From positions 51,510,409 to 51,574,408 of the forward strand of contig NC_060065.1 in assembly GCF_020283565.1 (NCBI RefSeq): a stretch of DNA of 64,000 bases, given 5' to 3'. The position numbers and the translations under genes are program-made. Shown here piece by piece: positions 34,370-45,297 of this stretch. Under the pieces are notes generated by a model. It saw only the letters and a list, made by a program, of their open reading frames with translations. It searched no databases and had not been told where the DNA came from. Source of the stretch: Trifolium pratense. Taxonomy: Eukaryota; Streptophyta; Magnoliopsida; Fabales; Fabaceae. Positions within the stretch are counted from its first letter, which is position 1, and the number at the start of each line of letters is the position of its first letter.

Positions 34370-35350
34370 CTTTTTGCGCTGTATTGCTTTTAATTTCTCA
34401 TCAGTGAACTTTATGAAATCAAATTAAATCCAACCAGATTATTATCAAATCACATTAATATACCGCAATCAAATTAAATCCATTATTATCAAATCACAAT
34501 TCACAAGTCACGCCAAGCATTATTGATGTGAAAATTTGTTTTTCTCATAAAAAGGAAAAACAACCAGATTTTAATTTCTTTTCATTAGAGACCCACCCCA
34601 GTTTTGATAGATCATGTAGACAGGAGAACCAAAGTACCCAAACACATATATAACATGTTGATTGTTGCACTAACAATTTTACATTTTTCTAGGAATGATT
34701 TTGTTTCATAAATGTATGAATTTTCAATAGTTCCTTTGCAAATAGTAAGAGTACTTTGTTGTGATTCAGTAGTCAGATATGAAGTTTAGATACTCTAAAA
34801 ATGAGGACGTATTTTACATCGGATAGCGATACTTTATATACACTCGTGGACATGATCTCGGTTACAAAGTATATCGATGAGCTTATAAAAAAAAGTATAT
34901 CGATGAATTAAGGCGTGTGAGTGCTTATAAACCATCATTAATTAGCCTCAATTTTCAAATAATGTGATTTTTTTTTTGTGTGTACTAGAATAGTAACCCC
35001 GGTCAAGGCTTATGGGTTAATGAGTATATCACCTCTTAATCTTATGCATGACTTAGGTCCTCACGAGTTCAATTTTCACACACAGTGTCAATGTTATGAA
35101 CAAACACGAAGATTAAATTGCAAGAAAATTAGAGGGAAGAACAACTTAGCAAATGATTCCTTATGTTTGTGAAGCACATGCAGTCTGATTTTTAAATCAT
35201 TAGATTAGATTAGATGATTAGAGTGAGTGAGGTTAAGAAGGAGATATACTTTGAGTGATAATATCACACCCATATAGCCAATGAGTGATATTGGAATTAT
35301 TTCAGTCAAAAAGTTTACTACAAAACAGTTGCTTAACATTAAAAAATGAA
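34370..35350. other. AT-rich spacer after the tRNA gene
   Basis: Nothing bounded was found. A SINE-like patch near 34985-35090 (TAACCCCGGTCAAGG, GAGTTCAATTTTC) is too weak to call. Confidence 0.35.
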
Positions 35351-35351
35351 T

Positions 35352-36960
35352 TCATCTGGTTTTTTTTTTGTACAATCGAGACAAATAAAAGGAAAAGAAA
35401 TGAAAATAACTATCTATAGAACCAAGTCCCACTTGCATCAGCAAGTAGGAGTAGATTAATTCCAACAGGTGGGCTGGCCATAATGGAAAAGCTTCGTTGT
35501 TGCGAGCTCCAAGCTTTACTAAGTAATTTGCCCAAGCATTGTCCTCTCTCAAGGTGTGAGCAATTATGACCCTCTAGTCTCTAGCTATATATATATATTT
35601 AGGATGATTGCTGCATAATGATGCCACTCATAAATAGGTTCGGTAATCAATTTGGTAGCAGTCCCGGAGTCGGAATAGCACCACAATTCTTTTGTGTTTA
35701 ACTCCCAAGCTAGGAGAAGACCATAGTAGAGAGCCATAGGTTCCGCATGCAGGATGTTTTAAAAATCAATGTTCCCCGAGAAACCATGGACCCAAGCTCC
35801 ATTTGAGTTATGATTTATGAATTAAACCCCCAAATCCGGAAACACTTAGGTTGCCGATACTGCTTCTGTCTACATTTAAAATCATCTCGGTGTTGCCAAG
35901 AGTATTCTACTTCACAAACTTTGTTGGTGTCACCGTATGTTGATTAAAGAAACACGCTCTAAGCAAATAGGCGTAGTTCTCAATTCGCGATCTAAGGAAG
36001 AATTGCGAGACAATTTCATTATTCATACAAAGTTTGTTTCTAACGTACCAGATCATCCAAATCGCCACCATGAAGAGAAATATTGAGGGACTATCCAAAC
36101 CATTCCCCAACCACACATAAACATCCACGCCCTGGTAGAAGATATTATTTGTATATATAACCCACTGATTTCCAAACATTTTTCACAACATCACAATCTC
36201 TTAGGCAGTGTATTGTTGTTTCAATGTTATTATTGCACCTAGCACACGAGTTATCTTGAAGCATACCACAATGAGAAAGCATCTCTTTAGTTGGGAGGAC
36301 CTTATGAAGCGCAATCCAAAGGAAGCATTTGATTTTTTCCGGCGCCAGGATGTGCCACAACCAAGACCAAGTGACAATATCAGTGGGATTCTTTGTGAAG
36401 TCATTACGGTTTAGCAAGTTGTAGCCGTCCCGAGCGTATAGAGCCCATTAAGGTTGTATTTCCAAGTATGATAGTCTGCTACATTAAAGTTAAGAATGAT
36501 TGGGAGATTGCTTAGGCGCTCCTTAACTTCGTTAGGCATAGTTGTCTAAAGCGAGTTGAAATTTCAATTGCCATCAATGAAGACATCCCTTATTCTCATT
36601 TCAATGTCATGGATATCAACATATAAAACCTGGTTAGCTATAATATCAATCCCAGACCAGTCCGTATACCACAAGGAGGACTTACCATCTCCTAGACGAA
36701 ATTGAAAACCATCTTTAAGGGCCAAAAGAGCTTTCATGATGGCATTCCAAGTGACCGATCCCGATTATTTGGATATAGTAATAAACAACTCCTTTTTGGG
36801 ATACTTGTGTTTTATAACTTGAACCCACAAAACATCACTATTCTTGTGAATATTCCAAACCAACTTGCCTAGAAGAGAAGTGTTAGCCTCTCGGGCCTTT
36901 CTAATACCAAGGCCACCAAGCTTCTTAGGTTTGATGATCTTATCCCGACCCACAAGATGA
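35352..36960 (-). pseudogene. 3' remnant of a LINE (zf-RVT plus RNase H)
   Basis: On the minus strand the order is as in plant LINE ORF2. First 'MGRDKIIKPKKLGGLGIRK...LLGKLVWNI' (36953-36765), the post-RT thumb. Then the zf-RVT domain WSWLWHILAPEKIKCFLWIA...CARCN..ETTIHCLRDC (36417-36145). Then 'SIFLFMVAIWMIWYVRNK' (36179-35907) and the RNase H C-terminus REDNAWANYLVKLGARN (~35550). Frame shifts between blocks and the missing RT core show it is dead and 5'-truncated. Confidence 0.8.
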
Positions 36961-37341
36961 ATACCCGTATTAGAAGTGATTTAATTTGGTTTTGAAGACT
37001 CATAAAATTCATCTAATTAATTTTAATATTATTGGGTGGATCACTTTAAATGGGCCCACATCCAATAAAAAAACGAAACAAGAATTTTGCTCTTGTGCCC
37101 CCACATTTTTGCTCCGAAGGGTGCAGACGTTGGAGTAGAGTAAATAAAAAGTTGCCACTTACTATGTAAGGTGCAAACTGAGTTCGCTACCTAGATAGTG
37201 ATAAGTGAGTATTTTGGTCATTTCAGAGGTGCGTGAGAAATGGTGAAGAACGTGTTATGGAAATACATATAACAATTATTTAATATATTTTCATTCATAA
37301 CAGTTTGTTTTCTTTGTTTTTTTTGTAAGGGCAAAATAACA

Positions 37342-37348
<7 letters not shown>

Positions 37349-37424
<76 letters not shown>
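37349..37424. repeat. (TA)n microsatellite
   Basis: About 75 bp of alternating TA, with only A/T flanks. It appears as a Tyr/Ile 'protein' in some frames, which is an artefact. Confidence 0.95.
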
Positions 37425-37427
<3 letters not shown>

Positions 37428-37641
37428 AAAAAGGTCAAGAAAGTACAAGTGATCCTAAATTTACCAATTAAGATGAAGTACAAGTAATACTCTATATACC
37501 AAAATACTCTCCAACCTGAAAAGGCTCCAACAACCGGCTAGAATCACCTAAGAATACAATCTATTGAATCAGTGAGCCATTCATACAACAGACAAGGAAG
37601 ACCTAACTTTTTTGCCAAAAGTCATCACCAAGACATAACTT

Positions 37642-37824
37642 TTATCGCATTTTCTTCAAAGGTGGTCTCAGACTCTTAGTGTTGGAAGTGGTGGATGGCA
37701 TCCGCCACTTCCAACACTGAAACCACCTTTGAAGAAAAAATCTCATTGTTCCTATCCTTCCAAATTGTCCAAAGGATACAATACCAAACAAGAAGCAACT
37801 TTCAACCCTTTCCATTTTTTGCAA
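37642..37824 (-). pseudogene. Short LINE linker fragment
   Basis: A frame on the minus strand reads VWYCILWTIWKDRNNEIF, the W-x-x-W-x-x-R-N-x-x-x-F pattern between zf-RVT and RNase H in plant LINEs. The frame is broken and the fragment is partly inverted-duplicated (next entry). Confidence 0.5.
37650..37738. ncRNA. Candidate miRNA/siRNA-type hairpin
   Basis: Compact stem-loop of ~89 nt. Outer stem TTTTCTTCAAAGGTGGT (37650-37666) pairs perfectly with ACCACCTTTGAAGAAAA (37722-37738). After an asymmetric bulge, the inner stem AGTGTTGGAAGTGG (from 37678) pairs with its complement ending at 37718, closing on a ~5-nt loop. The length and near-perfect pairing fit a young plant MIR locus derived by inverted duplication of LINE sequence. 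Expression is unknown. Confidence 0.4.
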
Positions 37825-38093
37825 ATTATGCTTTCCAGTAAATTAATTAAATTTACCTCTCTATCAATATATCTTTAAGTCATCTTTCATTATGAAAATC
37901 TAAAAATAATTAATATAACTGTCAGGAAGTCCGGAGAAGTTCAAAAGTATAACAACGGGGTCAATGCTCCAGGACCAATGGAGAGGACGAGATCACATCT
38001 CCACTCAAAATCTTAAGATATTAAGTTAATGAGTTATATATCTTATAAATCTATTGTTCTTCCTACTCATAGTCGATATGTGACTTAATCACT

Positions 38094-39701
38094 CAGGCCC
38101 GGTTTTGGGCCTCCAAATTTTGGGGGCCTCAATATTTTTTTTTCAGGCCCATCAAGTTAATAGTAGTCAAGTATTGGTTTTGCGAATTTATAACACAAAA
38201 TGAATGTTGTTCTAGTTGTTGGTGTGCTAGTTCAGTACCAAGATGGCGTGACTTCAACTCCCATTTGGCGCTTTTGTTTACTTTTATTTTGTTGTCATCC
38301 ATTTCTTTTGGGTACATTTATTGTAATCCATTGAACATTTCATTAACTATTTTTAAAATTGTTTCCTTTTTTAACATGACTAGTTTTTTCTAAAAATAAA
38401 TAAATCACTCTATATAATTTAGGCTTAAATGCACTTTTGATCCCCCTATTTTTAAAAAAATGAAGTTTTGGTCCCCCTATTTTAAAAACCAACTTTTTAG
38501 TCCCCCAATTTTAATTTTTTTTGAGTTATGATCCCCTATTCCATTTTAAGGCTAATTTTGTTGACGTGGCATTGTCACTAATGCATATCAGCGTCCACGT
38601 GGACAAATTTAATATTCATGTCATTATTTGTTTTTAATTCAATAAAACTTATTTTATAAAATAATTTAATTAAACCTAAGAAAGTTCATTAAAATAAAAA
38701 ATCCAAAAATTCACAACCTCTAATTTATTAAACCTAAGAAAAACAAACAATCACAACATGGACATGATCCTCTTTGATTCATATCAAACAATTGCATATT
38801 GAAAGCATGTTTTGTGTTTCAAGAACCTTCAACTTTCATCATCATCCAACTTTATATAAAACCAATCTAGAATTAAACTTCAAACTTAAAACAATTTTTG
38901 GGTTTTCATTCAAACTTATCCAAAGTCATAGATAGTTTAAAGAGTATGAACGGAAACACAAAATCATCTCTAATTTTTTCGTTTTTAAAAATCCAAAAAT
39001 TGTTGAGTTTGAACGGAAACCATAGGATTAGTGAAATCCATAAGGAAGAATTCTCTCCGACAGTGAATAAAATTCTAGTAGTTGAAGGTTTGATAATTAG
39101 GGTTTCAAATTTCATATTTTATAAGATTTAACAATTATTATTTCAGTTGAATATATAATTCTAACAATTAAAATATTTTATAAATAAAATTTTATTGAAT
39201 TTAAAAATATATAGTAATGACATGGATATTAAATTTGTCCGCATGAATGTTGCCACATCATTAGTTACAAGGCCACATCAACAAAATTAACCCCAAAATA
39301 GGATGGGGGATCAAAACTAAAAAAAAATGAAAATAGGGGGACTAAAAAGTTGGTTTTTAAAATAGGGGGACCAAAACTTCATTTTTTTGAAAATAGGGGG
39401 ACCAAAAATGCATTTAAGCCTATAATTTATAAATAAGTTCACTACTTTATTTTTTTTTTTAAAAAAAACTACATTTTATTATTTCTTTGAAAATAAAGAA
39501 TTAATTTATAAAATTAAGTTGCAATTTTTATTGTGAAATGACCTTATCTTTATGTTAGTTACACGGATAAATGACTATTTTTGATAGATGTTATTGATAC
39601 TATTTATAATTTAAATAAATAATTTTTTTTCATTTTATTTTTTATTAAGAGTCTATTTTTATTATTTGTCCTGGGCCTCCAAAATTTCGGAACCAGCCCT
39701 G
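38094..39701. mobile_element. hAT-like element carrying a nested MULE MITE
   Basis: Ends CAGGCCCGGTTTTGGGCCTC and, inverted, CAGGGCTGGTTCCGAAATTT. Flanked by 8-bp repeats TAATCACT (38086-38093) and TAAACACT (39702-39709), one mismatch. Without the nested insertion it is ~600 bp and non-coding. A shorter relative is at 57284-57471. Confidence 0.78.
38422..39420. mobile_element. MULE-type MITE (999 bp) nested in a hAT element
   Basis: Long terminal inverted repeats of ~100 bp (GGCTTAAATGCACTTTTGAT ... with GGTCCCCCTATTTT motifs), flanked by a perfect 9-bp duplication TATAATTTA (38413-38421, 39421-39429). The ~75-residue frames in its centre (near 38900-39130) are open on both strands and show no recognisable domain. 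Confidence 0.85.
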
Positions 39702-41720
39702 TAAACACTTGAAGCCCAAACGACATATAATAAAGTCAATATAACTTCAAAGTTTCTAATTTTGTGATTCAACTCCACGTACTCAGTACTCTTAGTTTAT
39801 GGATCATTATCTAACCAAACACGGATGTACAACTTTGTTTTTGAATTTGCCCAAATGTATTTACTATTAGGAAAAAAATGCATTATTGAGGAAAAAAACA
39901 CGAAACCTTTGTCTATTTCCTCTAAGAGTTAAAAATGTATAAGTTAAAGACCAATTTTATTTTTATGTCTCTAAATTTGGAAATCTTTGCATGTTAGACT
40001 ATAGTTTTGAGAAAAGGATCATAACAACATGAAACCTTTTTCACGTGTTGGGGGCAGATATTGTTGAATAACTTGAATTGAAGAATTTATTTTGAAAAAT
40101 TGAATTGAAGTACTTGAATATTTCTTCTAGCGTGCAATATCACGTTTACAATAAGAAAACAGAGAAAGATCCAAAAAAAAAAAAACGAATCGATGAAAAG
40201 TAGGTAGCTGTAATATAAAGGGCAGTTTGGTGCGGCGGGTCAAGTCAATAGTCTTGAGCAATAGATATTTTGTATTTTTCGGATACTCCGGTGGCTAGAA
40301 ATTTCACTCTCGAATAAAAAATGAAATTTAAATTGGATAAATGGAATGTCCGGAATTTAAACCCCGATCCTTACATATAAAATTTGATATCTCAACCAAC
40401 CAACTGAGTTCAGTTCGCGAACACAACAATTGAGCATTTTAAGGCCTCTATTACGTACGTATGTGAAAGACAAAAGACAATTTGTTCACAAATATCTGAT
40501 TATTGTTCTCTTAGTTGTCTCATTCACAAAGGCATTAATTAGTACAATCTTGAGTATGGACCCAAAAGGTAACAATAATATATAGAATAATGAGACAATA
40601 TTATTTAGTACGGTTTACCATGTTTATATATACAGTGAATAATATTTTCTAATATTTTTTTTTTTTAAAAAAAAGATGGAGAATTATTCTGTAAAACAAA
40701 CAAATATTTAATTGTGTAATTAACTATTTTACTATTTCACTAAATGCAAATTAAACTTGCATTTAGTTAATGAAGTAGTTAAAATGGTTAATTAGATTTA
40801 TGTTAAAAAGTAGCTAACACATACATTTTTCGGTTAATGAAGTTTTGTAATGTTTATGTTTTTGGTAAAGATGTTCTATCAGGCTTATAAATGATTTGTT
40901 TGGCTTTTTGACAACTTTGGAAAGAAAGAAATAGCCAGTGTTTTGCCCATAAAATATCGTTTTGTAGAAACGATGATCGATAAGGTAAAATATGTATCGT
41001 GGTGGTGGTTAAAGTCTACGAAGAAGGATTTTGTTTTTTGACTTGAATATGTGTTGGTCTTTACCCTTTGTCATGTTTGGGGGTTCGACATGATTAAAGG
41101 AGTATCGTATATTCTTTTGTTAGACACGCCTTATACTTAACTTTATTAATATATTTAATTTGGCTTCTTAAAAAAAAAAACTCTCAATTTTTATATTATA
41201 AAATTCTCTGCGGTTTAATTTTTTTTTTTTTTTTTTTTTTTAAGTTTGACAAAGTAAAATACAGTACTATTCACTGTATAAACAAGCTACAGAATTTTGT
41301 GTCTTCATTATTTGGAAAGAAGTGAAAAAAAATAGTGATTAGGGTAGTCAATTTAGCTAACATAGACATTTAACAAAAAATTAGTGTTTTTTTTGTTTGA
41401 CGTAAAAAAAATTAGTGTTATAATAATAAAAATTGAAAATATATAATATTTTATCAAAAAATATTGAAAATGCTAACACATACTTTTGGACTTATGCCTA
41501 TAACTAAGATTCCAAGTTGACTCTTATTATTATTTTTTAAAAATACTAAATAGTGTCTTCAAGACACTAATTAAGTATGTTAATAAAAAAAATCTGTCTT
41601 AAAAATTATGCATCGAATATCTTAAAAATATAAAAGTTTATCTCATCAATATTTAATTTAATTTTTTATTTTCTATTGGTTACATAAGAGAGAAAAAAGA
41701 GAAAAAAATAAGGAATTACT
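39702..41720. other. AT-rich spacer with one SINE
   Basis: Apart from the minus-strand SINE at about 40275-40425, about 2 kb contain no supported gene or RNA. Confidence 0.4.
40275..40425 (-). mobile_element. tRNA-derived SINE (family 1)
   Basis: Minus strand: A-box-like ACTCAGTTGGTTGGTTGAG, B-box GGGGTTTAAATTCCGG, then TTTCTAGCCACCGGA matching the family 3' end. Confidence 0.6.
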
Positions 41721-42133
41721 CCATAATAAATTCTACACCCCAAGCATTCAAAAGAGATCTCAACAGATTACTAGGTGGGACAGAAATCTTCACCAAAGGC
41801 GAGCTCGAGATAACATCCATTTTTTTTTTTGATATAAAAGATAACACCCATTTTTGTTAAAACATCCGCACAAGTATTTCCTTCACGCAACGTATGTATA
41901 ATAACCACCTCCCAGTCACTATCTAGCATCTTCCGAATACTATGAATCTCGTTGGTAAAACAAATTTTATTTTTTAATATGCTTAACAAGTGTGACTTCA
42001 ACTTTCGTAAAAAATAAAAAAGTGACTTTAGCATGATTTTTTTTTTTAAAGAAGGATACCAATTTGAATCAATTATCATGTATGCAAAACGGGTGATGTC
42101 AAAGAGGTGACGTGTTCGTCTTGATCCGCACAC
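41721..42133 (-). pseudogene. RNase H C-terminal relic of a LINE, abutting the bHLH promoter
   Basis: Minus strand reads NEIHSIRKMLDSDWEVVIIHTLREGNTCADVLTKMG, the RNase H C-terminal signature (E-I-x-x-I-R ... H-T-x-R-E-G-N-x-C-A-D). After an intervening frame break comes PPSNLLRSLLNAWGVEFIME stop (~41721-41795), the typical end of plant LINE ORF2. The first ~20 residues of the open frame are not RNase H; they come from the conserved bHLH upstream block. Confidence 0.7.
42094..42126. promoter_or_regulatory. Upstream block shared by the bHLH pair (copy 1)
   Basis: GATGTCAAAGAGGTGACGTG followed by TTCGTCTTGATC, about 230 bp before the start codon. The same 32-bp block recurs at 45092-45123 with a single difference, while flanking DNA is much less similar. 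It contains a TGACGTG core, a bZIP-type (ABRE/TGA-like) motif. Confidence 0.6.
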
Positions 42134-42357
42134 TTTTTTATATAGACTTCACACCAACCCAATTATTTACTAGTACTAGCTAGCATAAATTCGAATACAG
42201 TTGTAGTATGTTACAAAACTTATAAGTATATATATTGTCTTGTATCAAGAAATATATAAATATTATCAATAGAGTAGATTATGCCCTAAAATCTAAATCC
42301 CAACAATCAATAGAGTTTATTCATATTTGCCCTAAGAAAAATTAAAGGTGGTTTTCA

Positions 42358-43434
42358 ATGGATCATAATAAACAAAGTGTCCAACCATCTTCTACAATCA
42401 AAGTGGAAAGAAAGATTGTTGAGAAAAATAGGAGAAATCAGATGAAAATTCTCTTTTCCAAACTCAACTCTCTTCTCCCTTATAATCCCAAGGTGATTTG
42501 TGTTTTATTTCCATATCATGCATATATGTACATTAATCATTTGAATATTTGATGAAATCAATATGTACGTACTATGAAGTTTATTCTTAATTGTTAGTTT
42601 ATTTTTAATTATTATGATGGAAGTAAAACAATATTATTATTTTGACAAATTTTAGGTGCATTTTTTTTAAGTGTTTTTATGTTGTTTTTCACATAAATGA
42701 TTCATAACTATTATCACAAAATTAAAATCTCTAAGACATAATAATATATATTAATTAATTTGGTGTTATTTTAAATTGAATGCAGGAAGTGGTACCATTA
42801 ATTGATCAAGTAGATGAGACTATAAACTACATAAAGAGTTTAGAGACAAATGTGAAGTTGGCAAAGGAGAAAAAAGAAAGTTTATTGAGAAATAAGAGAT
42901 CACGTAGTGGCTGCTCGAGTTCTTCTTGTGGAGCAAAAGGAAGCATAAAATCACCAAAAATTGAGATTCATGAAATGGGTTTCTCTTTACAAATCATTGT
43001 GACATGTGGGGTTGATGATCAATTCATTTTCTATGAAATTATTCGAATACTCAATGAAGAGAATGTCGAGGTCATTTCTGCAAATTCTTCCTTGACCGGA
43101 GATTCATTTTTTCATATTGTGCATGCTGAGGTATATATATATATATATATATACACATGCATCTATAATCTTAACAATGCATTCATTCTTTAGTCTTAAT
43201 CTTAACATTAAGAAACTTAATTATGATTGATTTATTTACTAATTTGATTATTACTTTTTTGTGTAGATTCCGCAATCTTTATTTCAATTTGGAGGGACCA
43301 AAGTAAGTGATAGATTGAAAAGTTTTGTGAACGGATTTGTGAGTGAGGTGCAAATAGATCCTCATTTGTTGGATTTTGAAATTGGAACTGAGAATTGGGA
43401 GCTACTACATTCTATAGTAAACAAGAACAATTAA
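42358..43434 (+). CDS. bHLH transcription factor, bHLH162-like (215 aa), copy 1
   Basis: Three exons: 42358-42492, 42786-43130, 43267-43434, with clean GT/AG sites and phase-0 junctions. Basic helix: KVERKIVEKNRRNQM (~residues 16-30), with the E and RR that contact the E-box but R/K in place of the usual His. Helix 1 is LFSKLNSLLP, a variable loop follows, and helix 2 is DQVDETINYIKSLETNVKLAKEK. The C-terminal half (KSPKIEIHEMGFSLQIIVTCG ... IRILNEENVEVISANSS) is an ACT-like fold common in this clade (bHLH36/118/125/162-type). It acts in the nucleus as a dimer. The target process cannot be deduced from sequence. Its tandem paralogue starts at 45298. The short distance to the upstream LINE relic means the promoter is compact. 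Confidence 0.9.
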
Positions 43435-44330
43435 TCACCAAATCCTTTATCAAGAAGCACAGATATATAGAAGTATTTGAATATTGTAAGAATAAAATGG
43501 ATTTGATATCGGTTTTATAAATCTAGAATAACAACATGCATATTATTCTATTGATGTTTTTATAAATCGGATTTGCATATTATTCTATTGATGTTGCAAA
43601 TATATTGATGTTGTATAACTACTTTTGCCCTAATTTCTAAATATGATGAAATTAACGACATATATCATTCCCTAATTTCTAAGTATGGTTTTAGTTTCTG
43701 CAATTATAATGTTTGTCCTTATAAGTATGGTTAAACAACTACTATTGAATTTACACCAACTAATTGAATCCAAACAAAAAATTTATAAAGACTAAAATGA
43801 AAAATAATATAATTGTAAGGATTAAAATTATATTTAAACCAACTTTTTATTATTTATTAGGTGCAAATTTAGTGTGAGCTTCTTCATGATGAGTGTTGCT
43901 GTTGAATATGTTAAAGTTCTTGTAAAATTTAGATTTCAATAAAATAATTTGTTTGTAATAAACATGGATCTTGATTTATTAATTTTACGAGTCAAGTAGT
44001 CTACTATCTGTATGCATAGGACTTGAGAACAAGGATATTATAAATTGTTTAATCTATGTTCATGATCCAATATTAAGAACCACTCTTACTCATGAACAAG
44101 TCGAATTAGAGCTATAATACTACTTTTTTTTTTTAAAAAAAAATAGGCAAAGGTGCATTTTTAGATAAAAATAAAGTAAAAGGAAGGAAAATTACAGAAC
44201 ATGGGGACTAGACCAAAACCCACGACGATAAACAGGCAAGAACTTAAACAACATTTGTCTCATTAAAAACCATACCACAAAAACCCAAAATGAGATAAAA
44301 CCTTGGTGAAGGAAAAAAGAGTTCAGAGCG
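43435..44330. other. Spacer between the bHLH gene and a LINE relic
   Basis: 3' UTR and AT-rich DNA. A phrase around TATTATTCTATTGATGTT is tandemly repeated near 43540-43600. No gene seen. Confidence 0.4.
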
Positions 44331-44339
44331 AACAAAAAA

Positions 44340-44596
44340 CGAGCCCGTGAAGAACATCAACAAAAACGATAGTCCGAAAGACCTAACCTATTACGGTTAA
44401 ATAAATCTGAAACACTAATAGGGATAGAATTCCACCAAATAAAATCATTACTATGAAGACAAATCGATGCGATTTTGTCGGCACAATAATTGTCTTCTCT
44501 GAAGATATGAGAAATAATAAACAACTCACTATAAGCTAAAATACTACTTGAGTAGCCTACACTGAGATAAATAAACATATTGTACAAGCATAACAT
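44340..44596 (-). pseudogene. RNase H C-terminal relic of a LINE
   Basis: Minus-strand frame SHIFREDNYCADKIASICLHSNDFIWWNSIPISVSDLFNRNRLGLSDYRFC matches the standard C-terminus of plant LINE RNase H domains (REGN-x-C-AD ... N-R-x-G-L-x-x-Y-R-F). It is 5'-truncated. Confidence 0.75.
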
Positions 44597-44599
44597 CTA

Positions 44600-44727
44600 C
44601 TCCATCCACCCCAAAATATTAAAAAAAATTGTTCAATTTTTTTTTTTTGTTTATTTACTTAAAAACTTAAAGTAAATACATCAATTTTGTTTGACTAATT
44701 TTTTCTTATATTTTGAGATAGAAAGAG
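44600..44727. mobile_element. Degenerate Stowaway-type MITE
   Basis: Left end CTCCATCCACCCCAAAATAT and, inverted, right end CTCTTTCTATCTCAAAATAT, flanked by TA on both sides. Same family as 48535-48659. Confidence 0.65.
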
Positions 44728-45091
44728 TAAACAATTGAATTTGAACATCACTACTCATCTAAAAATTGCATATGAGTCTTCTAACTTGTATAGCGTTAAG
44801 ATCATGGAACCTTCCTCTAAAAAACAAGAGTTAAGACAAAGTCAAACGGAATGAAAGCATCTGTTGAAATTGAAATCACGCCGTTGTAGAACATTCCTTG
44901 CTACTTCCTACGTACCTATATTGCTATTGCTATTGCTATTGTACAATGAATGAAAGAAACGAAATTGTGTAGAAAGAACAAAAAGGTGATTATTTGATCC
45001 ACTCACTTACAAAACACAACAGGGAAGGCACGTGTGTGAATTCATATTTCATATTTCATATTTCATGTGTGTGTATGTATAACGTATGGAT

Positions 45092-45123
45092 GATGTCAAA
45101 GAGGTGACGTGTTTGTCTTGATC
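45092..45123. promoter_or_regulatory. Upstream block shared by the bHLH pair (copy 2)
   Basis: GATGTCAAAGAGGTGACGTG then TTTGTCTTGATC, 31 of 32 bases identical to 42094-42126 and about 175 bp before the start codon at 45298. A CACACACTTTTTT tract follows both copies. Confidence 0.6.
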
Positions 45124-45297
45124 TCACTTCCACACACTTTTTTTTTTTACAAAGGCTTCATACTCACCTCATTTTCTACTATAAATAACTCATTTCATAT
45201 GTTATAATTAATTAAGTATATATACATTTAAATAATAAACAGTTTACTTCATCACCTTCTCATCACTCTCTAGTAAGAAAAATTTCAAGTTTCCAAT

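Noticed and set aside
37218..37448. Minus-strand frame with long Tyr-Ile repeats
   Set aside because: It is produced by a (TA)n microsatellite.
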